A stretch of 64,000 nucleotides of DNA from Cycas panzhihuaensis (Eukaryota > Cycadophyta). Below, piece by piece: positions 1-11,070 of the stretch. Position numbers and translations under genes: made by a program. Positions within the stretch are counted from its first letter, which is position 1. Each line of letters opens with the position of its first letter. Location of the stretch: assembly GCA_023213395.1 (NCBI GenBank), contig CM041465.1, positions 61,015,741-61,079,740 of the forward strand, written 5' to 3'. The notes beneath the pieces were generated by a model. The model had not been told where the DNA came from. It did no database searches and saw nothing but the letters and a program-made list of their open reading frames with translations.

Positions 1-599
1 TGGAATGTAGTAGATCATAGACTATTGGGACACCAGATAAAGTACTACCATTATGCCTAGAGAGCTCATGACCTTTTCATGGACATGAGGATGGCACTGC
101 AGAGGTGAAAGATGGAGATAAGGGTAGGTGAGGAGGAGAGGAGACACCTACAAAGGATGACACTGGCTTAGGTAAGAGTTAGATATACCCCATTAGCTAG
201 TGGTATAGTGTAATAGGAGTGGCACCAGCTCCCACCTAGAGGAGAGTCTTCTCGTAAGGAGACTTCTAGCAAGAGGCAGAGACCAGATCTAGATGTGCCT
301 TAGGGATCTCATCAGGGATCACAGAGATGAGTGTATGATATATTATCTAGGAGACAGGAGAATGATACGAGGCATTTTGTGAGCCTCAAGTATGGATGTA
401 TATATCATGTATCATATGTTTATGTATAATAGGTCACCTAGGTGATAGATATACCATATTTTTCCATGATGTATATATCAATTGTGTTTCTTAAAATTTG
501 TATATGATTACTTGTCTCTAAACCTTAATCCACCTTATTCCTATTTACATTTAAGTATAGGATACATTCATAAGTATGAGTTATCCAAGGAAACATGTA
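1..599 (+). other. Unrecognised coding-like remnant left of gypsy copy 1
   Basis: I do not recognise this stretch. On the plus strand, about positions 60-330 read as a charged, Arg/Glu/Lys-rich peptide with a Ser/Arg/Pro-rich tail, broken by several TAG/TAA codons, as in the C-terminal tail of a decayed transposon protein. Homology to gypsy copy 2 begins only near 600 (matching about 53590), so this segment lies outside the recognisable part of gypsy copy 1. It could be the end of another mobile element whose body lies left of the window. Positions 400-599 are AT-rich with no pattern I can name. Confidence 0.3.
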
Positions 600-1359
600 A
601 TAATTTTTATCATTTTTACTTTTTTTTATTCTTTTATGGTTATGTATTTTTTTTATTTTTTGTCATACTATATACATGGTAGTTTATACTCATTCTGGAG
701 TAGTGTGGTTCAAGAAAGACAAGGTTATGGGAAATAATGAAAAGTAAGAGATAAATAAAAGATTAAAATGGGGTAAGTGAAAGGCTTACTTACTCTCTTT
801 TTATAAACTTAAAACCATCTATAATCCAAACAATAATAAGTTTATAAAAGCAAAAGATAGAGAAATATAAATCTCCTAAAAGAAAACTCATATGACTCAT
901 ATCATAGAACTGATAGATTATATAAACATAAGATAATCCCACATTCACATAATATATCATAAAGGAAGTAAGTCATTTAGCAAACGAAACTAATCTCGCT
1001 TAATAAATAACTAACTACCTGAGCATATTGGATTCCTCGTTGGCTCCTTCCAAGGGCAAGAAGATTTTAAGAACTTACCCCTTTCCAAGATCCTCCATGG
1101 CCCAAGATTCCCATCTTCTTATAGCCCTTTCATATATCTCACTTCAGTCTTATACCTATTGTCAAAATCTTCTAACTACCCCAACCTACAATCTTACTAA
1201 ATCGATAGTTTATACTCATCATGGAGTGGTAGTTTATACTAATTCTAGAGTAGTGTGCCCCTAGCTAAAAGAGGTAAATCAATCAACATGATCATCAAGG
1301 ATTGAGGAAACGAGAGCATCAACTTAGATTAAAAGAATGAAGTATATAATGAATAGTCA
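600..1359 (-). repeat. 3' UTR part of gypsy copy 1 with a repeated motif
   Basis: Noncoding 3' UTR matching 53590-54400 of gypsy copy 2. The plus-strand phrase tagtttatactcat followed by a ggagt/agagt-like block occurs near 676-705 and twice near 1207-1253. The same three occurrences are seen in copy 2. Apparent open frames here (for example 1028-1264 on the plus strand, similar in both copies) have no known domain and are most simply shared UTR sequence. Confidence 0.6.
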
Positions 1360-1680
1360 CTAAAGTAAATAGGAACAAAAATGATGAGGCTTGATGATGC
1401 AAAAGAAGGAGTCATGGAGAGTGGACCTAGTACATTCCAACCAACTACTAAACTGCAACCTTAGAGTCAGCATATAAAGTAACATGTCTGAGGTAAAGAT
1501 AAGAGATATCTGATAAGGCTCCTTTAATTGCAAGGTATTAAACTTCATTATTGGTTGCCTAAGTATAAAGAAACCTATAGAAAGGAGGGAACTTCCTAAT
1601 TGGTCATAACCCACCCAAGTAGAAGTAGACGGTCCTAGGTTTCCTCTACTACCCCCATTGGTGAAGATACTTAATTCCAT
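1360..1680 (-). pseudogene. Archaeal-type RNase H (aRNH) of gypsy copy 1
   Basis: The minus-strand frame opens with an IFTNGGSRGN block, which matches the DGGSxGNPG start of archaeal-type RNase H, the second RNase H that Tat-lineage elements carry in addition to the RT-linked one. The first catalytic Asp is Asn (Asp to Asn, one G-to-A change). About 40 residues in, after GFFI, the frame shifts relative to copy 2, which there continues with a NNKVEYL block and a YANSQ block. Beyond that point the listed frame is spurious. The domain lies downstream of integrase, nearest the 3' UTR. It is certainly inactive. Confidence 0.8.
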
Positions 1681-3299
1681 GGGAACTAGAGGATTGAAAC
1701 TTAGAGACTATGTGATCAATGAGGGAAGGTACAAGAATCAATCACTAAGGAGATAGTGGTAGAGGTAGATCTCTAACTGTGATAAAGAAAGAAGAAGGAA
1801 TCTAAGTAAAATAATTATGATCAAAGTGTCAAGCAAGGTTCAATCATAACTGAGGCCACGGTGGACCCAAGTAGCTAGATCTGAAAATCCTTAATGACTC
1901 ATCCAAATGAACCCAACCTGTAGATAGATAGGTGGGGATGAAGCCATCATGCAACTTGCCCCAGATTACAAGAGGATGGAAACGATAAACTTACTTTTCA
2001 CTTTTTTTTTTCTTTTTTTTTTTTTTGCTTCACTTTCATTTTTTTTTTTTTACTTTTGACTTCAACCTTTTATAAGAACAAGATTATAATTATCCACTTA
2101 AGAAACTCTTCTACTCAACATAGCAAGCATTTCTCCTTTTTAACAGAATCTAAAAAGGAAAAAAAGGGTCAATCTCCTTAAGGAATAAACCATAAAAAAA
2201 AGAGTAAATCAAAATCACAGTGTCTCCAAGCGTGAATGGAAGGCAACAAAAGAGTATCCATTTTGAAGGAATAATAAAGAGAACCAAGGATAATAAAAAC
2301 AATTAACAATTGGTGATATATAACCAAGAAGGAAATCCCAAGGTAATAGGCTAGCAAATGAAAGTAAGCTCTGAATCAATAAGGAAAAAAACTAGCAAAT
2401 GGAAGTAAAACCTCAATGAATGAGTGGATACTCAAAGTTGATGAAGGTGTTTCTCTCTCTAAGATGAAAGTATAATAATGCTAGGGATGTAGGTTCTCTT
2501 TTGAGTATGGAACTCAAAGGAGAATAAGATCCGAGTGATGGTAAACTCATAATTAGTGTAGGTGCTATAAAGAGTGAATGACTTACACGATTATGAGTTG
2601 GATCTATCATAAAAACACCATAATGATTAATGAAAGTAAGAGAATATTAGAAAGAAGGGAAGATTTACCCATAGTTTTAGCTCATTAGGTAAAGGTACAA
2701 GTTTTAGAGCTATAGATTAGAAAGAAATAAGGAGTTTGCCTATATTTTTAGCTCATTAGGTAAAGGGATAAGTTTCAGAGCCATAGTTTATCCTCATTGC
2801 AGAGGTTATCACACGCATACTACTAGGCATAAAATCTTCTTAAATATTGAGAATTAATAGGCATCTTAAACTCTAATCCTTCCAATGTTGAAATTTGATA
2901 GGCTCCATTAGTTAAATCCTTAACTATCAAGAAAGGTCATGTCTATTTAGGAGAAAAATTTCATTGCCTACCATGCAAATATTCTAATTTTAGAAGTTTA
3001 TCATGAATATTAAACTTTATAGGACTAAGCTACCTATCATGTGCAGCTTGGAATCTAGCCTTAAATACCACATTATTCTATAGAGCTTTTAAATGGGTTT
3101 CATCTAATTTCTCCATATCTAAAAGATGAGCTTCCCTTTCGAACTACTCATTAGTAAATTCCTTCAATAAGACATAGAGGGAAAGAATTTTAACCTCTAA
3201 AGGTAAAACAACTTCGACACCATAAATAAGGGAGAATGGTTTTATACCCATGGCATTTCTGATGGAGGTCCTATAGGCCCATAATTCCAGAAATAATTA
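1681..3299 (-). other. Spacer between integrase and aRNH, gypsy copy 1
   Basis: Stop-rich sequence, homologous along most of its length to 54671-55950 of copy 2. It holds T-rich homopolymer runs near 1995-2050. A phrase of the form catagttttagctcattaggtaaagg, followed by tttcagagcc, is present twice near 2668-2785 and is related to the 3' UTR repeats of copy 2. The segment about 2055-2275 has no match in copy 2, where the two sides are joined at a T run. Positions 2800-3300 read as the C-terminal part of integrase in broken frames. No separate gene is seen. Confidence 0.5.
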
Positions 3300-3920
3300 G
3301 GAGTACTAATCCCTATGAGAAGTAGCAATAGTCTTAGCCAGGATCATAGCTAAGATCTTGTTGAATGCTTTCACCTGGCCATTGGCCTGGGGATGATATG
3401 GGGCAGATACTCTATGGGTAATATGAAACTTATTACATAGTTCACTAACATGGGGATTATAAAGTAAGGTTTTATTATCAGTAATGATAACATCTAGTAT
3501 CCCAAATCTATAAATAATATATTGAAATATGAAGGTAGATATGATCTTTCCAGTAGCAGAGATCAATGGAATAGCTTTACCCCACTTCATAAAATATTCA
3601 GTTGTAGTTAGGATGAACTTATACCTACTTGAAGATGTTGGAAAGATCTATCCAATGAGGTCAAGATCCCATTAGGAGAATGGCTAAGGTGAAACTATGG
3701 ATTTCATTTCCTATCTAGCTTGATGGATTAAAGTTGCATAGGATTAGTATTTCTAGCATTTTTGGATGTAAGAATAGGCATCTTTAAATAAAGTGGGTAA
3801 ATAATAACCTATACAAAGAATGAATTAGGCCATCAATCGACCACCAAAATGCCCATATTACATATCCCCTCATGGGACTTTATCAAGGCAACTAAGGATT
3901 CATTAGGTGAAAGGAATCTT
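3300..3920 (-). pseudogene. Integrase of gypsy copy 1
   Basis: The open frame at 3306-3590 holds the core of a Ty3/gypsy integrase (rve family): FGILDVIITDN around the second catalytic Asp, then an NKFHITHRVSAPYHPQANGQ block containing the conserved HPQxNG motif, and a KAFNKIL block where the catalytic Glu should be. That Glu is Lys (QVKAFN in place of the usual QVEAFN), one G-to-A change. Upstream, in broken frames at about 3590-3920, are a GHFGGR block and a Tyr/Cys-containing block, remains of the His2Cys2 zinc domain. The protein would integrate cDNA but cannot work here. Confidence 0.85.
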
Positions 3921-4640
3921 AGTAGAACTCTATCAAAAGAAAGCTTATATAAGGTATTGTCCAACCAAAGGTATTATCTAGCAGCAACATGAATTTGTCT
4001 TCTATTCCTTGAAGTAGCAAGAGAAGGACTAGATTAATCATGAAGATACAATCTAATATCCCTATATCATAGATCATCATAAGGATACCTTGGATATGGA
4101 AGATATGTTTATTTAGGAAGGAATCATCAATGGGTTTGCAAGGATGATTTGGAAGAGGGGCATTAGCCATGATTTCTAGAATGATCATACCTTTCTTAAA
4201 CTTTTTATTGACCACCTGTAAATCAAATTCTTGAAGTAATGAAGACCATTACCTAATCGACCTGTAAGGTTAGACTTGGTAAGTAGATACCTTATAGGAT
4301 CTGACTAGACAATGAGGTGGACTCTATTCCTAAGGAGGTAGTAGCAAAGCTTCTTAGTAGCAAAAATTAAGGCAAGACATTCCTTCTTAGGAAAAGGATA
4401 ATGGAGCTCAACTTCCATGAGGGTTCTACTAATGAAGTATATAGCCCTCTCTTTACTAAAATCATCTTCTTATACTAGCATACCTGCTAATGATTCCTTA
4501 GTAGTTGAAGTGTATAGAATGAATGGCTTATTAAATGTTGGTGGAGCAAGAACTGAAGTAGAAACCGAGGCTTACTTCAGCTTATCAAAGGACTCTTGAA
4601 CTTAAGGAGTCCATTGCAATTAAACATCTTTATTCAAAAG
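3921..4640 (-). pseudogene. RT-linked RNase H of gypsy copy 1
   Basis: Broken minus-strand frames give the pattern of the RNase H that follows gypsy RT: a KKECLALIFATKKL block, YYLLRN, SDPIRYLLTK, then LTGRLG. This matches the corresponding block in copy 2 at 56781-57065 almost word for word. The frame at 3919-4215 continues into the connection domain towards integrase. Stop codons (TAG in place of Gln) and shifts destroy it. Confidence 0.75.
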
Positions 4641-5560
4641 ATTAGTCATGGGCTTAGCATCTAAGGCAAAGTCAATAATAAAATGTCTTAGAAAATGAAG
4701 CCTACCTAAAAAAGATTTAATCTATTTTTGAGTCTTAGGAGGAGGAATCTAGATGATAGCCTCAATCGTTTTGAGATCAATTTGAATCCCATCTTAAGAA
4801 ATAATGTTTCCCAATATCTTTTCTGACATAATGGTAAAAACACATTTGGAAGGGTTTAAACATAAGCGATATCTTTTACACCTTTAAAAAAAAATTCTCA
4901 GATCATGCAAATGATCAGATCTTTTGCATGAAAGGGTGAGTGTATCATCTAAATAAATGGTAATAATATTGCCAATCAGGTCATAGAAAATGTAAACCAT
5001 AGAGCTTTCATACATAACTCTGGTATTATTTAATCCAAAAAGCATGACTTTATAAATGAAGGTGCCCCAAGGAGTGGTAAAAGTGGTCTTATGCTGGTCA
5101 CGAGGTGTGATAAAAATCTGATTGTATCCTAAAAATCCATACATAAAAGACATTACCTCAAAACCAATCATCTGGTCCTAAATCTGATCAAGAAAAGGAA
5201 GAGGGAAATTATCTTTGGGACACACATCATTAATGTCATGAAAGTAAATGTGAATATGAATTGTACCATTCTTCTTTTCTACATGAACTATATTAGAGAC
5301 CCATTGGGAGTAATCGACACTCTTAATGAATCTAGTTGTTAACAACTTCTCTACTTCTTACATAATGGCAAGAGAGAGGCATGGATGAATAGGACGTTAC
5401 CTTTTTCATTTAGGTTTTATGCTAGGAATAATAGTAATATTATGTTCAATGATTTGGGAGTCAAGGCCTTGTATGTCTTTATAGTCTCACACAAAAATTG
5501 AGCAAAACTCACAAAAGAGATCCTTAAACTAAGCAATCTCTTAAGGAGTACAACTAGCTC
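4641..5560 (-). pseudogene. Reverse transcriptase of gypsy copy 1
   Basis: The frame at 4884-5171 shows the RT palm: GFLGYNQIFI, then the conserved TTFTTPWGTFIYKVMLFGLNN block, and the catalytic YLDD box near its end. These are the standard Ty3/gypsy RT motifs. The fingers part lies upstream to about 5560 in frames with many stops. The catalytic box itself is kept although the rest is broken. Confidence 0.85.
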
Positions 5561-6780
5561 CCAACTTAATAATTCTAGGGGCATTCTCTATTTCTAAATC
5601 TATGTTGATGGTTTGTTCTATAAGCATTTCATTCCCTTCCTCAAAATGAGGAGGAGCAAGTTTAATAGAAGAGATAGATTCCTAGGGTTGAGAATGATCA
5701 ACTATGACTTTAGAAAACCCTAACTTATGATGTCAATAAGGAAAACTAAGAGATGAACTTGCTAAATGCTCAATGATTACTTCATCATTCTTAAAATGAT
5801 TAAGGTCAAAGGGGTTAATAAGGTGAATGTTCTTAGATTGAGAAATAGAAGATAGAAGAGGACCCACCAAAGAGATTAGGGCAGGCATAAACTCTATGAT
5901 CAATGCAACTTGAGAAAAGAGAATAGGCCTATCTACAAACTCCTAAATTGAAGAAAAAACTTGACTAAACTCTTGATTATACATGTCATAATCAAGATGG
6001 GATATAGTTATCAAGATAATTAAAGATATAGGATGATCCGTATGAGGATGGGAAAGTAAAGAGAGTAGAAATGGAATTAACTTCTCGTACTATGTTAGAA
6101 ATCCCAAAACTATCTTAACCTATATCAAGTGAACTAGTATCTTTACCATTTGATGCTAGGTTTGGATGTCGATGTAATAACATCCTTTTCTCATGCATAT
6201 TCAACCATGTCTTAAAGAAAGAGGAATGAGAGAAATATGGGGAAGTATCAACACATAAATCATATGAAACAGTACTTGAAGAAGTAGTTGTTAGATGAGT
6301 GGTCACGAAAGGAACCACTAGATTTTCACCTAAGGGAAAATACAAAACTTATGAGAAATAAGAGTGGATAGGATCTGTATCAATAAGGTCACTTAAGGAT
6401 GGACCCTAATAAGATAGAATGGATAAAGAAGGCACTTCTTCATCAGAAATAGAAGAAGAAGGAATAAGAAGGCAATCGGTCAAATCTAAAAGAATAGGAG
6501 TAGATGGGGAACCTGATGATAAAGAAATAACTTCAACTAAATCCACATCTTTCACTTCTGGATGAGTTGAAGGAGATTCAATAGAAAAGTGCTAACTTAA
6601 ACCAAGTGACTAAAAGAAATAATCCATAGAGTTGGAGGATTTACCAGGTTTCAAAAAGGTCTCAATAAGAGGAACTGATTACTTAATAGGTTTTGGCTTC
6701 TGTTTAATAATCTTAAGCTCTCTCTCATGGATGAACTTGAGTTCACCAAAGAGGGATGAATAAATTGTTATCATTTAGGT
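5561..6780 (-). other. Protease-RT linker of gypsy copy 1
   Basis: About 1.2 kb of decayed coding sequence lies between protease and RT, including a Ser/Thr/His-rich open frame at 6115-6345. It aligns with 58230-59290 of copy 2, whose equivalent has Ser-rich runs. Long, poorly conserved linkers here are usual in Tat-lineage polyproteins. No enzymatic motif is seen. Confidence 0.55.
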
Positions 6781-7075
6781 GATCCATGGTCTACCCAAAA
6801 GGATATTATATTCTAAATCCAAGTCAATGATAGTAAGATTGGTAAGCATTGTCTTATCTTCCAAAGTGAGGGGAAGGGTAACTTGACCCAAGGGCACCTT
6901 TTGATTCTTGTCATACCTTTGGCAAATCCATTTGCATGGATCAAAGATGAAAATTTCTAAATCCTTGCCAAGATGAAGAGGGATTACATTGATAGATGAG
7001 CCCTCACCAATGATAACCCATTTGATATTAATATCATCCTTGATGATCTCAATGTAAAATGAGGGAATGTCATAT
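6781..7075 (-). pseudogene. Aspartic protease of gypsy copy 1
   Basis: On the minus strand near 6990-7020 is VIIGEGSSINVIP, the retropepsin active-site loop, with the catalytic Asp changed (Gly at the usual D of DxGSS). About 60 residues on comes LLGRPW, the second conserved motif of Tat-type proteases, followed by an FIHE...LKII block. Copy 2 keeps an Asp in the loop (IIDKGSS). The domain's upstream side is cut off at about 7075 by a deletion that fuses it to gag. Confidence 0.75.
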
Positions 7076-8430
7076 TATTTTGTTTAATTGCCAACAAGGA
7101 TTTGATGCCTAACTTAAATGGTCTTGCTACATCAAAATAGTTGATAAAAAGTCAACTAGTTATTGAAATGAGAGAATTAAAGTTGAAGGAAGACAATAAA
7201 ACCACTTCAAGGTATTACCTTAAAGAAATTTAGGAAATAGATGCATCATAACATATTTATATGGCATAAAATTAGTGCAAGCAAGCATAAATGCATGTAT
7301 ATAGGAGGTAGGGTCTTGAGAAAAATCACTAGAAAATTTAGGTAATTTAGGAAGGAACAGGGGTATAGGTGACAACAAGACCTTGCGCAGAAAGAGAGAC
7401 TTCATATAGTCTAGGAAGGGCCTCCTTGGCCTCAATGTAGTAGGACATTGAGGTAAGTATAAGATATGAGGAATGGATAAATGAATAGGTTGTTGTGATT
7501 GTTGTTGTTATTGTGACACATCTTGAGGTGGGAAAGTAGAGGGAGGAATAAACCATGCTACGAGGTTAACCACATAATTGGTTTGAGGTATAAGATTTTA
7601 TAGGAAACTTGAATTAAAGGTACAGAAATGATTAGGTTATGGGGTAGGCCTAAGAATATGTGGAGAGGAAGTGGGATTAGAGGTCCTTAAAAGTTATGAT
7701 TACCCTATTGAAGCATGTAAATATAGTAATTAAGTGTGAGAAACATTCTGCGATGAGTAGATCATATTAGATACTTTAAGTGATAACGAATGGGGCCTAG
7801 GGCCATGAAACCCAATGGTATGTGATACATGGAGGGGTACCTAATTGGTATAAGTAACAGGATGTGATGAAGTAATCCTAATGAAGTAAGAATAAATCGG
7901 TCATAAACTAGGTGAGGCCATAACCACTTGACTAGAAGTGGGTATGTGTATGGTGCAAGGAATGCCATAAGCAATAGTAGTAGTATCAAATCCATGGGTA
8001 AGAGGTGTGGAATGGGAAGAATAAACCTAAATCTTTTGCCTAGGAGAAGATTGACAAGGTTGCGAATGAGTCAATTTATAATTATCAACTTCTTCCATAA
8101 GCAGAGAATGAGGTCATGATAGATGTTTTGGTGAAGAAGGATGAGAACGGTGAGGGGACTGCATGGTCTAAGATGGAGGGTCTACCTTAATCAACTCATA
8201 GTCTTCACCTAAGGGATCAATTTGAACATGTTGTAGTAAAGATAACATGGCATGAGTCTCTAGGTAAAATGGATTATGATAACCAGGTATGTGTAGTGGG
8301 GTAGGGATCTTAGTAAGAATCTGCTCAGGAAAAGATAGATGTAATCAAGTAGAAGGTGGTTCTTCTTATATGGAAGAAGAATCTATAAAAGAAGGATCAC
8401 CGTGATACTACGAAGGATCTAAATATCCCT
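7076..8430 (-). pseudogene. Gag of gypsy copy 1 (C-terminal part deleted)
   Basis: Minus-strand pieces give a FKLGIKSLLAIKQ block at about 7080-7140, matching copy 2 at 60870-60920, then the core including a SFLRKV/PFLDYMKS region (7220-7435) and a Pro/Ser/Tyr-rich N-terminal part to about 8430. In copy 2 roughly 1.1 kb (gag C-terminus with its knuckle and the region before protease) separates this block from protease. Here they touch, so copy 1 cannot make a nucleic-acid-binding gag. The extent of the N-terminus is uncertain. Confidence 0.65.
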
Positions 8431-8650
8431 ACCCCACTAGTATATTATATAGTTAGGTTGAATCTTCGGAGGGATAAATGTACGTATCATGTGCTCGAAA
8501 CTTTGAGGATTCAACGTATGATGATGAAACATCCTAACCAAAGTGTAATGGGCATATTTAAGAATCAGGCAAAAGGCCTTGAAGTCTCAATGAGAACAAA
8601 GGTGTAGATGTTGTAGTTTCTATAGATTTACTTGAAGACAAATGGTGGTT

Positions 8651-8722
8651 CCCCAATATGATCACCAGAAAGATGGTGGTACTCTAGGGGGTTCCTAGGT
8701 TTGATCCTTAGTAATGTTGCCA
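8651..8722 (-). other. Primer-binding sites of gypsy copy 1, duplicated
   Basis: Read on the minus strand, 8722 back to 8706 is TGGCAACATTACTAAGG and 8666 back to 8651 is TGGTGATCATATTGGGG. Each is preceded by TCTTTC and by an LTR-end-like sequence. Both look like decayed versions of the TGGCGAC-type primer site common in Tat/Athila elements. Copy 2 has one such site only (62434-62450). So the LTR-end plus primer site has been tandemly duplicated here, with a period of about 56 bp. Confidence 0.6.
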
Positions 8723-8728
8723 GAAAGA

Positions 8729-11070
8729 TGGTTAGGACCTAGGGGGGACCTAAACTTAATATCTCTCAATTTCTTTTATGATTATAATTGGGAGATACAA
8801 AGATCAAGAGGACCTAAAGGACCATCTTTGCCCAACTCCTAAGGAGGAGTCTTTGCCTAGTAGTGCCACCTACCTAAGTGTGAGTGGGTACGATGAAAGG
8901 CATAGATATGAAATGGGGTGATACAATCTACTAACCTACATGACTTGATGAAGAAGTTCTAAGTTTGGAACTGCACTTACAATATACTAAATATCCTTTC
9001 TATAGACTCCTCTCATGTAATCGTTTCAACTTTTTGAGTTTTACTAAGATGAAAGAGAGGGTAAGCTAATGGAAATGAGAGTTTGTCTTATTTTGGTTTC
9101 TAGGTTTTGATATGATTGCAAAGGTATGTAGCCAAGAGAGAAAGATAATATAACCAAAGAAACTATAAGATCAAACTCACATAAACCTTTTTTATTTTTT
9201 TTTTATATTGAAAGTAAAAGAAAACACACTAGAAATTATGCATGCAAGTTCTTTTTCTATTTTTTTTTTTTTTCAAAATGAAAGATGCACATGCAACTAT
9301 GGGACAATTTTTCTATATGTAATATGCATGTTTCATTTTAAAAGAGATGATACTACTCAAAATCTAGAATTGACTACATGATTTTTTATGCAAATTTCAT
9401 TTAAAAGAGATCAATCAACATGTAAAACTAGTAAATATGCTCCAACCTTAATAAAAAGAAAGTGATGAAATAATACACAAAAAAGAGATTTTTAAAGGAA
9501 ACTACTATTGTTTTCTGATGATTTTCAGACCTATGAGATGATAGACAAGTCATAAATCTAAACAATAATCATTCATGCAAGCACAATCACCAAAGGTTCT
9601 ATCACAATTAGAGTAGTAAGAGCTCTGAAAGGAATCCTTAGACCCAATGTATAATTAAAAATTAGAGATATTTTAATCGAATAATATTATCAACTTTTCA
9701 TTCTCAAGATATAAGAGCTAATCTTGAAAATAAAAGTGCATACAACAACAAATACAAGAAAAACACTTCTTTCCTATTGTATAGAATACCTTAGAACATA
9801 AGTTTTCTTTTCACTTAACCAATATTCGTACACATTTTCTTTCAAAGAAAAACCAAGGAAGGAAGAATCAATAATCAAAAGAGGCAAAACTAAATCCAAA
9901 TAATGCCAGAAGAGAATGACAATCTAACTAAAATATAAACTGCTATGAGAGAGTAAGAAGGAGTAGATAGATGTATGGTGGAGAGATGACCATGTCTCAC
10001 CCTAGTCTATACTTAAGGAACCCTATAAAGGGATGATCTTTCAACGTATATTTTAGTATCAAAAATCCAAATGAGAGTATAACAATAATCAGTGAAGGAA
10101 AAGAATAGATTTTGAGCCAAAATTTCCTTTAAAATAACATGAAACAAGCCTGAAACTCAATAGGAAAGATCTTACCAAATCAAGAGAAGTTTAAAGTATG
10201 AAGCTGATGAAGATCCAAGAAAACGAAAGCTTAGACCATCAACAATCAAGTAGCAACAACACAACAATAAAACTTGCTCAAGATTTCACCTAATAATATT
10301 TAGAAAATCAAGTCTTTAAAGTCATAACATTAGTCTTCAAGAAATCTCTAAACACTTCACAAAGTCTCACAATACTAGAGTAAAAATCACTTCTTCTCTC
10401 TTTATTTATAACTAACAATGATCATTTAATACTTCTGGGCATCGAGAGAATCAAATCCCATCAAATTTAGGTGGCAACATGTAAAAATATTGCTAATCTC
10501 CCTAATTTTTCATTGCATGACAATGAAAAATATGATCGGTCATATTTTTCACCTACCAAAAACACAACTTTATTCTAAAAATACAATCAGTCACATTTTT
10601 TATAGGATGAAATGCGATTTCAGTAAAGTAAAAATTTGATAAAAATTGATATTTAATAAGGATTAAATCATTAAAATGAATTCATTAAAGAATAAATAAG
10701 CCCATAATGAGATGAAATGAATTAAGTACAAGCCTAAAGAGTGATAAATGATGAAATTGTGGGTGAAATCTTAAAAAAGAAAAAGAAAAAAGAAAAATCA
10801 AACTTTGAAAGAAGCATGAGATTAAGTTGATCATAAAGAAAACTCTATTACCATAGTTTATGCCATTCGTGGAATAACAAGAATGCAAGCTACATCATCA
10901 TTCATTACATTTTATTAATAAAAAAACATGCATCATTTCAACAAAATAGGGCCCAATCCATCAAATACAATTAACATCCATCAATTACTATCAATAAAAC
11001 CATATAACATATACCAATTTACCAATATAATCCAAATGTAACTGAAGAGACCAAGTTTGGTGAAATACTA
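8729..11070 (-). repeat. 5' LTR of gypsy copy 1 (about 2.3 kb)
   Basis: This stretch is homologous along its whole length to 43752-46222 and to 62457-64000, the two LTRs of copy 2. On the plus strand it begins TGGTTAGGACC right after the primer-site region and ends near gaaatacta, where copia coding sequence starts. Conserved landmarks include T-runs near 9190-9270, a block of Ca-rich/AT-rich text with gatgacc near 9985, and the run to ggtgaaata. Small open frames such as 10685-10888 are not conserved in the other LTRs. The terminal dinucleotide on the right appears mutated (TA on the minus strand where TG is expected). Confidence 0.85.

Larger units (their letters stand above)
600..11070 (-). 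mobile_element. Ty3/gypsy Tat-like retrotransposon, copy 1 (3'-truncated, decayed)
   Basis: On the minus strand the order is LTR (8729-11070), primer-binding site, gag, protease, a long linker, RT, RNase H, integrase, then a separate archaeal-type RNase H. That order, with a TGGCGAC-type primer site, is characteristic of the plant Tat/Ogre group of Ty3/gypsy elements. A second, parallel copy of the same family lies at 43752-64000. Copy 1 loses homology to copy 2 at about 600, so its distal 3' UTR and 3' LTR are missing or lie off the window. It also carries an internal deletion at the gag/protease junction. All reading frames are broken by stops and shifts. Its right edge at 11070 abuts copia coding sequence, so it was inserted in copia element E. 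Confidence 0.9.

Noticed and set aside
1028-1264. Plus-strand frame similar to 54031-54357, suggesting a conserved antisense gene
   Set aside because: Both lie in the shared 3' UTR of two copies of one element; nucleotide homology explains the similarity and no domain is seen.
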